Notes: a model not told the origin generated them from the sequence alone. A stretch of DNA of 64,000 nt from Flavobacterium lindanitolerans (GCF_002846575.1 NZ_PJND01000009.1:124001-188000); one strand, 5' to 3'; numbered from the stretch's first letter, positions 26,406 through 35,509 are shown. Numbers and translations are program-made.

Positions 26406-26459
26406 ACTATACATTTGTTATCTGTTACAAAAAGGATAGTAGTTACAAAAAGAATAGTA
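26406..26459. promoter_or_regulatory. Probable HxlR operator: tandem 18-bp repeats plus inverted third copy
   Basis: GTTACAAAAAGGATAGTA (26424-26441) is repeated directly as GTTACAAAAAGAATAGTA (26442-26459), ending one base before the regulator's ATG. TACTATACATTTGTTA at 26406-26421 is an approximate inverted copy. The set lies between the azoreductase and HxlR genes, where an autoregulatory operator would be expected. Confidence 0.65.
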
Positions 26460-26460
26460 T

Positions 26461-26805
26461 ATGGAAATACATACAGAAGATAGATGTGCTAAAGCTAAAC
26501 TAGCCATCCGAGATACATTAGATGTGGTAGGCGGGAAATGGAAACTGGTCCTTCTTTCTGTTTTAAGAAATGGAAAAAGAGGGTTTAATGAATTATCCCG
26601 AGAAGCCGGAATTTCGCCCCGGATTTTGTCAAAAGAGCTTCAAGAACTGGAAATGAATGGTCTTGTGAGTAGAGAAGTCTGTAATACGAAACCTGTCACA
26701 GTGCAATACGCACTGACAGAGTATAGCAAAACTTTGGAAGAAGTATTAATTGCAATGGAAAAATGGGGAAACCTGCATAGACAGAAAGTAATTTCGGGAA
26801 ACTGA
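26461..26805 (+). CDS. HxlR-family transcriptional regulator
   Basis: A 114-residue winged-helix regulator. The HxlR core spans about 8-105, with CAKAKLAIRDTLDVVGGKWK, LVLLSVLRNGKRGFNELSRE, ISPRILSKELQELEMNGLV and TVQYALTEYSKTL. A single Cys at position 9 precedes the domain, as in thiol-sensing members, and a second lies near 79. It is divergent from azoR and overlies its own repeated operator, so it probably senses quinones or other electrophiles. The sensing role is inferred. Confidence 0.93.
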   Translation: MEIHTEDRCAKAKLAIRDTLDVVGGKWKLVLLSVLRNGKRGFNELSREAGISPRILSKELQELEMNGLVSREVCNTKPVTVQYALTEYSKTLEEVLIAMEKWGNLHRQKVISGN

Positions 26806-26808
26806 TTC

Positions 26809-27336
26809 CTATTCCATCTCTCCTAAAAAAAGACTCCAGACTTCTTTCTTTTTATTTCCAAACGTTTTTGCTTCCGGGTAGAAATAAATCCTTTGGGATA
26901 TATTTTTTTGTAAAGTTTCCGTATCTCTTTGAATAGTCAGTATATAGGATGCAGTCCAGTAATTGCCAAACGTTTTCATTTTCCGGATATTTTTTATCTC
27001 AAATTTGAGTTCTTTGGAGGCTACTTTCTCCAGTAATCTGTCTACACTTATTTTATCTGAAGTAAAAAAGTCTGAAACCAAAGTGTTTTCCTTATACAAA
27101 GTATTAATTCTTTCTTCTAATTGTTTTTTTAAAGTATTGGGAGTGTTTTTAGCAGAATATATTTCTAAAAGCTCATAAAAATCTTCCAGTTTTGAAAAAG
27201 AATTCTCTTCATAAGCTTCAAGTACTTTTACAGAAAAGTTGGCTTTTATACTGTTTGCTGCAATAGCATGGTTGGCTTCCTGCGCAAAAGTGCAGTTGTA
27301 AAAAAGGAATACTATGACTGTAAAATACTTTATCAT
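26809..27336 (-). CDS. Hypothetical secreted protein
   Basis: A 175-residue protein with a signal peptide (about 1-18, ending CTFAQ). The mature part is charged, with helices in the first half and beta strands later (YWTASYILTIQRDTETLQ). I recognise no family. Its start overlaps the stop of the gene upstream on the same strand by 4 bp, so the two are coupled and likely act together. Confidence 0.75.
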   Translation of the reverse strand: MIKYFTVIVFLFYNCTFAQEANHAIAANSIKANFSVKVLEAYEENSFSKLEDFYELLEIYSAKNTPNTLKKQLEERINTLYKENTLVSDFFTSDKISVDRLLEKVASKELKFEIKNIRKMKTFGNYWTASYILTIQRDTETLQKNISQRIYFYPEAKTFGNKKKEVWSLFLGEME

Positions 27337-28238
27337 TGTTTGATTCTTATAAATTCAATTTTTCCTTCATTGTTGTTTTTAATTTCCAGAATCTGCATTC
27401 GCTTTACTGATTCGGTAGGAATAATCAGTTTTTCCGAAAACTCATTTTTATTGAAATATTCGGCTCCCAAATCATTTTTAAGCATCACAATGACTTCCAG
27501 ATTATCCGATAAGATTTTATTGAGCTGTATTTTTCGGGTTTCCCAATCTTTAATATCCGATTTCATAAAGGCTTTAAGCATCATGGCATAATCATCGGGC
27601 TGTAATAAGATTTCAGTCTTTTCTGAAGTCTTGTTTACTTTTATCTCCTGTTTTTTATAGTAAGGGCTCTGAATGACAACTTTTGCATTTTCATCTTTCA
27701 GCGCCACTTCTATTTCAGAATTACGAATGGGTATTTCAATTTTTTTATCATCCTCAATAGTATAGGCTTTTACTTCTTTTGCCTGAATGGTATCATTTGT
27801 AAATTCATTCTTCAGTTGCAATTTCTGTGTCTGTTTCTTTCCAGAGTAAGCAAAAAAGAGAATAGCAACCATTAAAACAGCTAAAAAACCAATAACAACA
27901 AAATGTCTTTTATTCTTTTGGGAATGGTTTTCTTTTTGCCCAATAACCACTTCCCTATTGGTAAAGACAAATTCATCCCAACCTGAACATCCGGAAAATT
28001 GGCTTAAAATATCAAGCATGTCTTTTCTTGGCAGTTTGGAATTGGTTTCGGCTTTAAGATGTGTGTAAATCCATTTTTCACTAATTCCCTGTCTGGTTTT
28101 CTCTTCAACCAATTCGATAAGATTCTGAATATCCTGTGAAGAAAAACTTTTCCAGTTTCCTTGAAAATAAGGATACTGCTTCTGGTAAGTCACAAGCACT
28201 TCCTGTTTTAAAAGTTGGAAAAAGTCTAATTCGGTCAT
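27333..28238 (-). CDS. Hypothetical single-span membrane protein
   Basis: Just over 300 residues from the ATG at 28238 (MTELDFF). A second ATG at 28256 is less likely, because the -7 element overlaps it. The N-terminal helical cytosolic part (about 1-110) has SGCSGWDEFV, one membrane span (about 118-138: HFVVIGFLAVLMVAILFFAY), and an extracytoplasmic C-terminal part with beta-rich segments (EVALKDENAKVVIQSPYYKK). No known family was recognised. It is coupled to the secreted-protein gene after it and divergent from a SIMPL-domain gene. Confidence 0.75.
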   Translation of the reverse strand: MTELDFFQLLKQEVLVTYQKQYPYFQGNWKSFSSQDIQNLIELVEEKTRQGISEKWIYTHLKAETNSKLPRKDMLDILSQFSGCSGWDEFVFTNREVVIGQKENHSQKNKRHFVVIGFLAVLMVAILFFAYSGKKQTQKLQLKNEFTNDTIQAKEVKAYTIEDDKKIEIPIRNSEIEVALKDENAKVVIQSPYYKKQEIKVNKTSEKTEILLQPDDYAMMLKAFMKSDIKDWETRKIQLNKILSDNLEVIVMLKNDLGAEYFNKNEFSEKLIIPTESVKRMQILEIKNNNEGKIEFIRIKQ

Positions 28239-28253
28239 CAACAAAAATGAGTT

Positions 28254-28261
28254 CAAAAGTA
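28254..28261 (-). promoter_or_regulatory. -7 promoter element TACTTTTG
   Basis: Exact TAnnTTTG on the minus strand, placing the transcript start near 28247. This fits the ATG at 28238. Confidence 0.55.
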
Positions 28262-28401
28262 GCCCGAAAGGTATAAAAAACTGTTGTAAATCTGCTGTAA
28301 AACTACTGTAAAAAGGTTACAGCCAAAGGAAAGCGGTTTTACCGGGCTCAATTTTGAATGGCAACGTAATCTTGCATCATTAATCAATAACAAAAATCAA
28401 G

Positions 28402-29388
28402 ATGAAATTAAAATTCACAATTGCAGGTATTTTATTCTTTGGTATGGCTTACGCCCAACATGGCGCCAACCAGGTGTATAACAATCAGAATAATCCGTAT
28501 AACTATAAAAATGCGGGCTTATTTCAAAACGCAGAAAAGGTTAACTATACAGAGGACGGTATTAATTTCAGGATTGCAATTTTAAACAATGTAAAACCGG
28601 ATTCCTATGTGGTCACTTTGGGGCTAAACGAAGAAGGATTGTCTGTAAAAGACTGCAATGCCAAAATCAATAAACGTTTGGATGGTTTCAAAAATGCGTT
28701 GAAAAAAACGGGAATCCGGGAAGAAGAGATTTTTGTTGATTTTATTTCACAGACTAAAATTTATGACTATAAATCAACTTCTACCTCCAGTCAGGTTAAT
28801 ATAACTCAGGAAGATAAAGGATTTGAGATAAAAAAGAATATTATTGTCAAACTAAAAGATGTCAGCTTGTTCGACAAACTGATTGATATGGCTTCGGAAT
28901 ATGAAATCTACAACATCATCAAAGTCGATTATAAAAAAGCTGATACCGAAAAAATCTATGATGAAATGTTGGCGGAAGCTAATGAGGTTTTAAAATCCAG
29001 AAGTAAAATTTATGATAAATACGGAAAAAGAGATTTTGAATCGGAGCCACAGCTATTAATAAATTTCTACAGTATCCAACCGGGTAAACAGTATAAAAAC
29101 TTTACTGCCTTTGAAAGTTCAGATGCCGTTTATAATGATTATTACAATTCCAATAAGGTGTTGGTACGAAAAGAACAAAGGAAAAATAAGACTTTTTATT
29201 ATGACGGTATAGACCCGGATTCTTTTGACAAGATTATGAATTCTGATTCTCCGGCTGTAGGCATTCAATATGTAATGGAATTCAGTATTTCTTACAAGAC
29301 AAAGAAAAAACCAAAAGAAGAAACCAAAAAATTATATCATATTATAACTCCTAACGGAGACGTAAGAACATTGGATCTTAAGAACTAA
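28402..29388 (+). CDS. SIMPL (DUF541) domain secreted protein
   Basis: A 328-residue exported protein. A signal peptide (about 1-18, ending MAYAQ) is followed by an Asn/Tyr-rich linker and a SIMPL-like domain (about 60-225), with SVKDCNAKINKRLDGFKNAL, KKTGIREEEI, and later VDYKKADTEKIYDEMLAEAN and EVLKSRSKIY. This family contains periplasmic or outer-membrane oligomers with unclear roles. Two non-SIMPL segments (tail 226-328) are specific to this protein. It is convergent with acs, with a shared bidirectional terminator. Confidence 0.8.
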   Translation: MKLKFTIAGILFFGMAYAQHGANQVYNNQNNPYNYKNAGLFQNAEKVNYTEDGINFRIAILNNVKPDSYVVTLGLNEEGLSVKDCNAKINKRLDGFKNALKKTGIREEEIFVDFISQTKIYDYKSTSTSSQVNITQEDKGFEIKKNIIVKLKDVSLFDKLIDMASEYEIYNIIKVDYKKADTEKIYDEMLAEANEVLKSRSKIYDKYGKRDFESEPQLLINFYSIQPGKQYKNFTAFESSDAVYNDYYNSNKVLVRKEQRKNKTFYYDGIDPDSFDKIMNSDSPAVGIQYVMEFSISYKTKKKPKEETKKLYHIITPNGDVRTLDLKN

Positions 29389-29393
29389 AAAAG

Positions 29394-29427
29394 AAACAGC
29401 TTCAAGCACTTGTCTTGAAGCTGTTTT
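29394..29427. terminator. Bidirectional terminator between the SIMPL gene and acs
   Basis: A 13-bp stem, AAACAGCTTCAAG / CTTGAAGCTGTTT, with A-runs before and T-runs after. It can serve both converging genes. Confidence 0.88.
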
Positions 29428-29448
29428 TATAATTTAACTCAATACATT

Positions 29449-31356
29449 TTATACTCTTCCGTTTTTGATTTCCTCAACAATTTCCGGATTCAATAACGTT
29501 GTTGTATCTCCAAAATTAGAGAAATCGCCTTCTGCAATTTTTCTAAGGATTCTTCTCATAATTTTACCGGAACGTGTTTTTGGCAATCCGGAAACAAACT
29601 GAATTTTATCCAGTTTTGCAATTGGTCCAATATGACCGGAAATGTGCTGGTTGATTTCGTTTGCCAAATTTGCCCTGTCTCTGGATTCGCCATATTCTTT
29701 AAGAATAATAAAGCCATACAAAGCATTTCCTTTAATATCATGAGGGAAACCAACAATTGCCGATTCAGCCACAGCAGGGTGTTCGTTAATAGCATCTTCA
29801 ATAGGAGCTGTTCCCAGATTATGTCCGGAAACAATTACCACATCGTCTACACGACCCGTGATTCTGTAATAGCCTACTTCATCACGCAATGCGCCATCAC
29901 CCGTGAAATATTTGCCTGGAAAAGCCGTAAAATAAGTCTCTTTAAATCGTTGGTGGTCACCCCAAATGGTTCGTGCCATTCCCGGCCATGGAAATTTAAT
30001 GCAAAGGCTTCCTACAATTTGGTTTTCTTCAATTTCATTTCGTTTTTCATCCATCAAAACGGCCTGGATTCCTGGTAAAGGAAAAGTTGCATAAGTTGGT
30101 TTTGTTGGTGTTATAAAAGGTAGCGGTGAAATCATGATTCCTCCGGTTTCTGTCTGCCACCAGGTATCTACAATCGGGCATCTTTTTTTACCCACGTGGT
30201 TGTTATACCAATGCCATGCTTCTTCATTAATCGGTTCTCCTACAGAGCCAATGACTTTTAATGTTGACAGGTCATACTTTTCAACCCACTCGCTGTTTTC
30301 TTTAGCCAAAGAACGGATGGCTGTTGGAGCCGTATAAAATTGAGTAACCTTATGTTTGTCGATGACTTCCCAAAATCTTCCAAAATCAGGATAAGACGGA
30401 ACTCCTTCAAAAATTACGGTTGTGGCACCATTTAGCAACGGACCGTATAATATATAGGAATGTCCTGTAATCCACCCTATGTCGGCAGTACACCAATAGA
30501 TGTCGTTTTCTTCGTAATTGAATATATTTTTAAACGTATAGGCTGCAAAAACCATATAACCTGCCGTAGTGTGAAGCATCCCTTTAGGTTTTCCTGTAGA
30601 ACCCGAAGTATAAAGAATAAACAATGGGTCTTCAGCATCCATAATTTCAGCTACATTATTTGGAATTGCAGCTTCCAACAGCGGCTGTAACCACAAATCG
30701 CGGCCTGTTTTCATGTTGATTTCTGCATTTGTTCTTTTAACAACCAGGACTTTTTCTACAGAAGGGCATTTTTCCAGAGCCTCATCAATAATACCTTTAA
30801 GGTCAATTGATTTGTTTCCTCTATAGGCGCCATCAGATGTGATAACCATTTTGCATTGCGAATCATTTACTCTAGTAGTTACTGCCGAAGCCGAAAATCC
30901 GGCAAAAATAACCGAGTGAACTGCTCCTATTCGGGCACATGCTAAAACGGCAATAGCCAATTCAGGAATCATGGGCAGGTAAATACATACTCTGTCGCCT
31001 TTCTTTATTCCTTGCTCCCTAAGAACATTGGCCATTTTTGCTACCCTGTCGTATAGTTCATTGTAGGTAATATGCTGTGCTTCTTCTTTTGGGTCATTTG
31101 GCTCAAAAATAATAGCCGTTTTGTTTCCTCTTTTAGCCAGATGCCTGTCTATACAGTTTTTGGTAATATTAACTTTAGCATTTAAAAACCACTTGACATC
31201 AGCCTCCTGCATATCGAATTCAACAACCTTATCCCATTTTTGATACCATGTAAAATTCTCATCAGCAATTTTGTCCCAAAATTTTCTGGGTTCTCGTATG
31301 GATTTGTTATAATGTTTAAAGTATTGTTCCAGACTCTTGACTTGGTAATAGCTCAT
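29449..31356 (-). CDS. acs: Acetyl-CoA synthetase
   Basis: Activates acetate to acetyl-CoA through acetyl-AMP. It has 635 residues from the ATG at 31356 (MSYYQVKSLEQYF), the usual length; a longer reading to 31443 adds 29 residues without homology. Motifs: EPNDPKEEAQHITYNEL, LYTSGSTGKPKG (P-loop-like A3 motif), WWQTETGG, YFTGDGALRDEVGYY and the catalytic-lysine tail KTRSGKIMRRIL. That lysine is the usual target of acetylation control. TATATTTA upstream is a one-mismatch -7 element. A DUF294 protein of the kind often linked to acs lies 15 kb away. Confidence 0.95.
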   Translation of the reverse strand: MSYYQVKSLEQYFKHYNKSIREPRKFWDKIADENFTWYQKWDKVVEFDMQEADVKWFLNAKVNITKNCIDRHLAKRGNKTAIIFEPNDPKEEAQHITYNELYDRVAKMANVLREQGIKKGDRVCIYLPMIPELAIAVLACARIGAVHSVIFAGFSASAVTTRVNDSQCKMVITSDGAYRGNKSIDLKGIIDEALEKCPSVEKVLVVKRTNAEINMKTGRDLWLQPLLEAAIPNNVAEIMDAEDPLFILYTSGSTGKPKGMLHTTAGYMVFAAYTFKNIFNYEENDIYWCTADIGWITGHSYILYGPLLNGATTVIFEGVPSYPDFGRFWEVIDKHKVTQFYTAPTAIRSLAKENSEWVEKYDLSTLKVIGSVGEPINEEAWHWYNNHVGKKRCPIVDTWWQTETGGIMISPLPFITPTKPTYATFPLPGIQAVLMDEKRNEIEENQIVGSLCIKFPWPGMARTIWGDHQRFKETYFTAFPGKYFTGDGALRDEVGYYRITGRVDDVVIVSGHNLGTAPIEDAINEHPAVAESAIVGFPHDIKGNALYGFIILKEYGESRDRANLANEINQHISGHIGPIAKLDKIQFVSGLPKTRSGKIMRRILRKIAEGDFSNFGDTTTLLNPEIVEEIKNGRV

Positions 31357-31705
31357 AATTGTATTAATTATAGATGGATTGAATGATGGTAAATATACTA
31401 AACATTGCCTTAAATGGGTATCTGCAGACATTTTTTTTCTCAAATTTTATGAACCTGAGACTTATTTAAAAACGTTAAATTAAAAGTAAAAACCATCTGA
31501 TGAACTATCTTTGCATGAATCCTGAAAATAAGATGTGAATTAGTAAAAAACTGCTTGGGCTAAAATGGCTTAAGCTTGCTCTTGCAGCAGTGCCGGTAGT
31601 TTTTTTTGAACTTTATGTAATTTATTTTTATGTTTCTTTAGTTTCTAAATATGTAGCCCAAAGCTTTGCCCATTATTGTATATACCTACACAAAACAACC
31701 GCCTA
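31357..31705. other. Gap between acs and the HPP gene
   Basis: No gene was found. TATCTTTG at 31506-31513 is an exact plus-strand -7 element, but it lies about 190 bp before the HPP start. It therefore implies a long leader or an unrecognised short transcript. Confidence 0.4.
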
Positions 31706-32290
31706 ATGCCAATCAAAAAGATACATCGCACCTACCGTAAAACCAGATATGTTCTTTATAAAGAAACACTTGTTGATTTCAGAGAGCATTTTTGGGCATT
31801 TATTGGTTCATTTGTTGGAATGGGACTCATTGCTTATTTGCAGTTTGGGTCGTTCAATGAAAATGATTTTGTATTTCTGATAGGTTCCTTTGGAGCTTCC
31901 TGTGTTTTGGTCTATGGTGTAATTCAAAGTCCATTGGCGCAACCCCGTAATCTGATAGGAGGCCATGTCGTTTCGGCACTAATTGGCGTTACGGTACAAA
32001 AACTGGTTCCGGATGTTTTATGGATAGCTGCTCCACTTGCCGTTTCGTTATCTATCGTATTGATGCAAATCACTAAAACATTGCATCCGCCTGGTGGTGC
32101 AACGGCATTGATTGCGGTTACTGGCGGTCCGCAAATAAAAGCACTTGGATATGGCTATGTTATCTTCCCTGTGCTAAGTGGCGCTCTTATTTTGTTGTTT
32201 ATTGCCTTAATTTTTAACAACCTGACTCCAAAACGAAAATATCCTTCTGCTCCTATTTTGAGAAAAAAGAAAAGAAAAAAGCATCCATAA
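31706..32290 (+). CDS. HPP-family integral membrane protein
   Basis: A 194-residue protein with four or more membrane segments and the family signature HPPGGATALIAVTGG. The N-terminus is basic (IKKIHRTYRKTRY) and the C-terminus is a KKKRKKHP-type tail, both likely cytosolic. Some members of the family carry nitrite into chloroplasts or cyanobacteria; the bacterial role here is unknown. I chose the ATG at 31706. An upstream reading at 31676 lacks family sequence. A terminator follows immediately. Confidence 0.85.
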   Translation: MPIKKIHRTYRKTRYVLYKETLVDFREHFWAFIGSFVGMGLIAYLQFGSFNENDFVFLIGSFGASCVLVYGVIQSPLAQPRNLIGGHVVSALIGVTVQKLVPDVLWIAAPLAVSLSIVLMQITKTLHPPGGATALIAVTGGPQIKALGYGYVIFPVLSGALILLFIALIFNNLTPKRKYPSAPILRKKKRKKHP

Positions 32291-32293
32291 AAA

Positions 32294-32319
32294 AGCTCCC
32301 GTTTGGGAGCCTTTTTTTT
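32294..32319. terminator. Bidirectional terminator after HPP
   Basis: AGCTCCC-gttt-GGGAGCC with a T-run. It is shared with the convergent DUF2147 gene. Confidence 0.85.
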
Positions 32320-32752
32320 ATTTTTCAACGCGGGTCCAATATTGCGTTCTTCCCAGTAGAGAAAAGCCAATATAACCGCGGACTTTTAGTTTGTCTTTAT
32401 TTTCAAGATTGATATGGCATTTGTATTCTTTCCCGTTTTTTGGATCCAAAATAGTGCCGCCTTCCCAGGTATCATCATTTTTAGACAATCCTTCAATAAT
32501 CACCAATCCTTTTATTGGTTTGTCTTTTTTGCTGCCTTTGCATTTTTCGCAGGTCTTGTCTTCTTTTCCTTTTTCAAGTATTTCAACTACTTTGCCGTAA
32601 AGCTTGTCGTTCTTTTCATAAATTTCGACAATAGACTTGGCAGCTCCGGTTTCATCATCAAAGGTTTTCCACCGTCCGGTAACAGATTGTGCCTGTCCTG
32701 TCTGTATTCCTGCAAAAAGCAGAACGATACAATATGCAACTAGCTTTTTCAT
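32318..32752 (-). CDS. DUF2147 domain secreted protein
   Basis: A 144-residue exported protein. A signal peptide (about 1-21, ending GQAQ) is followed by a DUF2147 domain: VTGRWKTFDDETGAAKSIVE, KLYGKVVEI, a CEKCKG pair of cysteines and LRVRGYIGFSLLGRTQYW-like ending (seen as KVRGYIGFSLLGRTQYW). The function of the family is unknown. Its start overlaps the end of the beta-barrel gene by 4 bp. Confidence 0.9.
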   Translation of the reverse strand: MKKLVAYCIVLLFAGIQTGQAQSVTGRWKTFDDETGAAKSIVEIYEKNDKLYGKVVEILEKGKEDKTCEKCKGSKKDKPIKGLVIIEGLSKNDDTWEGGTILDPKNGKEYKCHINLENKDKLKVRGYIGFSLLGRTQYWTRVEK

Positions 32753-33651
32753 TTTCCGAAACTATAACGTATACCTATGTTTACTCCTATTCCACTGGCA
32801 TTTACATACTGTGTTGGCAATCTGCGTGGAGAATCAGGGTCTGCCGGTCCTTGTGTATAACTGTCTGAAAAAACGAATTTCTTTTCATTTACAGGAAGGT
32901 CTGCCAATTGCTGTCCCGGAACCAATACGGCATTTCCGTTAGTAACCGCCGTAGTTCTGTATTCTGTAATTTCTGCCGATTTACTCTTGATGCTCAAATT
33001 TTTAAACTCTACTTCGCCAAAAACCTGCAATCTTGGTGCAACAGGATAGGTAACACCTAATGCACCTACAAAACCAACACTAAATTTCGATTCTACCTCT
33101 GATTTGGCTTCTACGTGAATGTCGGTTCCCTGACCGCCACCATCAGTTTGATTGGCCGTAGTTTCAATAAAAAGTTTTCCGGCTGTGGGTATAATGGCTC
33201 CAATTCTTGCGTACGGATTCAATTTGCTCAAACCCGGAGTAATATAAATGGCGGGGATAATGTCCAACCCTCTTAAATAGGCTACTTCTTCCGACTGGAG
33301 CTGCGGACTGGTTAATTTTCCTATAGTTTTATCATAGCCTGAAAAGTAATTGAAACCTATTTCGGCTCCTATATAGTTATTAAACATATATCCTGCCGTA
33401 ATATTTCCTTTAAATCCACCTCCCAAAGTTCCATTCAGAGATTTTATCCTCATGGTTCCATCAGGATTTACGGTAATATCGGTAGATTGCTGAATCATTG
33501 TCAGCCCATTCGGGTCGGCATTGTTAAATTCTGTTTTTCCTGATTCGGTAACAAAACCTAAGCCACCCCGGATATAAAATTCCTGTGCCTGGCTTTTTGT
33601 GCCAATTAAGGCGAAACATATCGTGCAAATTATAAGGCTTGCCTTTTTCAT
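32749..33651 (-). CDS. Outer-membrane beta-barrel protein
   Basis: A 300-residue exported protein. A signal peptide (about 1-22, ending SQAQ) is followed by an OmpA-like barrel pattern: FYIRGGLGFVT, GNITAGYMFNNYIGAEIGFN, ARIGAIIPTAGKLFIET, FSVGFVGALGVTYP and a C-terminal strand GVNIGIRYSFGK ending in an aromatic-basic pair. The alternating polar and hydrophobic strands and terminal signature indicate outer-membrane insertion. Ligand is unknown. It is coupled to DUF2147 downstream. Confidence 0.85.
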   Translation of the reverse strand: MKKASLIICTICFALIGTKSQAQEFYIRGGLGFVTESGKTEFNNADPNGLTMIQQSTDITVNPDGTMRIKSLNGTLGGGFKGNITAGYMFNNYIGAEIGFNYFSGYDKTIGKLTSPQLQSEEVAYLRGLDIIPAIYITPGLSKLNPYARIGAIIPTAGKLFIETTANQTDGGGQGTDIHVEAKSEVESKFSVGFVGALGVTYPVAPRLQVFGEVEFKNLSIKSKSAEITEYRTTAVTNGNAVLVPGQQLADLPVNEKKFVFSDSYTQGPADPDSPRRLPTQYVNASGIGVNIGIRYSFGK

Positions 33652-33914
33652 AATTTAGATTTTAAAGTTTAAAGTAATCAGTTATGCATCCTTTTTTCAA
33701 GTGTTTCGTTCAGGTTGCATATTAAAGTTAGCCATTTTCCGCTAGACATTAACCGATTTTAGCATACCTTAACAGTTGGTCTTTCTTCGATAAATTGAAA
33801 AAATCCATTCTTTAAAATTGTCCATTGCTAACTTTTAAGTTATTTTGTAAAGTATAAATAAGGACTATTTTGACACTTCAGGCAACCCATACTGTTTTTA
33901 ACAGCAGGCTGAAA

Positions 33915-34700
33915 ATGAGAACTGTTTTCACGGCCTGTTTAGTCTTGTTTATCACTGTAAACGTGCTTATAGATTACCTGTCTACACTATCCCAAAACAG
34001 CGCGTTCTACCTGTCAGAATCGTTACTGTTCAGTTCCTATTGGATTTTGTTCCTTCCTTTGCTGACATTATTTTTAAAACTGACCGAAAAGAAAGATAAA
34101 ATCGCAATTAAAATATTACTTATTGGCGGGGCAATTGCATTTCACCTGCTATCATATCCTGCCTTGATTTGGATTGTCTCAAAAATATTCTATTCCCATA
34201 CGTTTTCGTATTGGCAGACTTTTAATTTTGGTATATCGGCCTATTTGATAAAAACGATTATTATTTATGGGTTTATGCTAATAGCTTTCTCTTTATCGAA
34301 TCAGAAAATCCAAACTGCACCATTATCTCCATCAAATGAGAAAAAAGCTTATATCAATTCTATTTTAATTTCAGACAGCACTAACAGAAAAACAGTAGTG
34401 GCAGTAAACGATATATTATATTTTTCTGCCAATTCTCCTTATGTCAACATTTATCAGCTTTCCAAAAAACATCTGTATAGCGGAACCTTAAAATCTTTGG
34501 AAGTACAATTAGACAACAAACAGTTTGTACGTATACACAAATCATATATAGTGAACATAAATAAGATTATATCTGTCCGGTCAAGACAAAACGGTGATTA
34601 TGATATTACCCTCACAGATGATACTGTTTTGAGGTTGAGCCGTAATTATGCCAAGAATTTTAAACTTCACTTTTCAGCACATCAGCTTAGCTTAAAATAA
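33915..34700 (+). CDS. Membrane-bound LytTR-type transcriptional regulator
   Basis: About 261 residues from the ATG at 33915; a TTG at 33870 would add 15. Four hydrophobic segments (about 1-135) are followed by a LytTR DNA-binding domain (about 155-255: VAVNDILYFSANSPYVNIYQ, then LEVQLDNKQFVRIHKSYIVN and RSRQNGDYDITLTD). It is a one-component regulator that binds direct repeats in target promoters. No target can be read from sequence. It lies upstream of the intradiol-dioxygenase-like lipoprotein gene, which it may control. Confidence 0.87.
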   Translation: MRTVFTACLVLFITVNVLIDYLSTLSQNSAFYLSESLLFSSYWILFLPLLTLFLKLTEKKDKIAIKILLIGGAIAFHLLSYPALIWIVSKIFYSHTFSYWQTFNFGISAYLIKTIIIYGFMLIAFSLSNQKIQTAPLSPSNEKKAYINSILISDSTNRKTVVAVNDILYFSANSPYVNIYQLSKKHLYSGTLKSLEVQLDNKQFVRIHKSYIVNINKIISVRSRQNGDYDITLTDDTVLRLSRNYAKNFKLHFSAHQLSLK

Positions 34701-34768
34701 ACTCCGCTTACACTATTTTAGTTGGAAATCAAATGTTTTCATTATCATTTTGCATAAAATATTTGATT

Positions 34769-35434
34769 ATGAAAAAACGAATTTTCTTTAAACTGATTTT
34801 TTTGCAACTGGTGTTTATGAGTTGTAACGGACAACAGGCGAATGAAAAATTACTCCCTAAAAACAATCCCATTGTTGGCGGTGGTTGTGATGGTTGCGAA
34901 CTGATGTATATAGGAATACCCAAAGAATTGCATGCTACAGATACAAGCTCCGGGTGGAATGAAAAGGGCCAAAAACTGATTGTCAGCGGAACTGTTTTTC
35001 AATTGGACCAAAAGACACCGGCCCCAAATGTTATTCTCTACTACTGGCAGACTGATAATGCCGGATATTATTCGCCTACACAAAAAATGGATGAAAGAGT
35101 AAAACGCCACGGCCATATTCGGGGTTGGGTGAAAACCGATAAAAACGGAAAATATACTATCAAAACGATACGTCCTGCCCCCTATCCAAATGATGTTTTG
35201 CCGGCACATATCCATCTGTCTATAAAGGAACCGGATGTTGCTAATGAATATTATACCGATGAAATCAATTTTGAGGATGACAAATTATTGACTGCTCATT
35301 TTAAAAAATATCCTCAGGAAAAGCGTGGCGGTAGCGGTGTTGTAAAAATTAAGGTTAAAGATGGTGTGCAAATTACTACGCATAATATTGTTTTGGGGTT
35401 GAATATTCCTAACTATCCTAAGAAATTTAGATAA
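34769..35434 (+). CDS. Intradiol ring-cleavage dioxygenase-like lipoprotein
   Basis: A 221-residue protein. A lipoprotein signal (lipobox LVFMSC, Cys about 17) is followed by an intradiol dioxygenase-like domain: LIVSGTVFQLDQKTPAPNVI, YYWQTDNAGYYSP, HGHIRGWVKTDKNGKY and RPAPYPNDVLPAHIHLSIK. The candidate iron ligands (Tyr in GYYSP, Tyr in APYPN, His in RHGHI and the HIH pair) are present. The cellular location in the membrane is unusual compared with cytosolic catechol dioxygenases, so substrate is open. I chose the ATG at 34769; 34733 gives an extra N-terminus that disrupts the signal. Confidence 0.82.
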   Translation: MKKRIFFKLIFLQLVFMSCNGQQANEKLLPKNNPIVGGGCDGCELMYIGIPKELHATDTSSGWNEKGQKLIVSGTVFQLDQKTPAPNVILYYWQTDNAGYYSPTQKMDERVKRHGHIRGWVKTDKNGKYTIKTIRPAPYPNDVLPAHIHLSIKEPDVANEYYTDEINFEDDKLLTAHFKKYPQEKRGGSGVVKIKVKDGVQITTHNIVLGLNIPNYPKKFR

Positions 35435-35470
35435 AATTCGATATTAATTTAGTTTATGGTCCGTTATTTA

Positions 35471-35492
35471 TCACGCAAAGACGCTAAGTCGC
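35471..35492. repeat. Dispersed CGCAAAGACGC-type repeat, copy 1
   Basis: The words ACGCAAAGACGC and AAGTCGC occur here. The same pattern recurs at 39894-39919, and a diverged, inverted form at 51003-51059. Confidence 0.5.
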
Positions 35493-35509
35493 TATGTTTG
35501 CAACAGCAA

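Noticed and set aside
31357..31443. Longer N-terminus for acetyl-CoA synthetase
   Set aside because: The added 29 residues are unlike the family, and the ATG at 31356 gives the normal 635-residue protein.
31570..31585. TGGCTTAAGCTTGCT as a sigma-54 promoter for HPP
   Set aside because: The GG-to-GC spacing is one base too short and the -24 half is weak.
34769..35434. Catechol 1,2-dioxygenase of an aromatic pathway
   Set aside because: It is a lipoprotein next to a LytTR regulator and has no aromatic pathway neighbours, so only the fold-level name is used.
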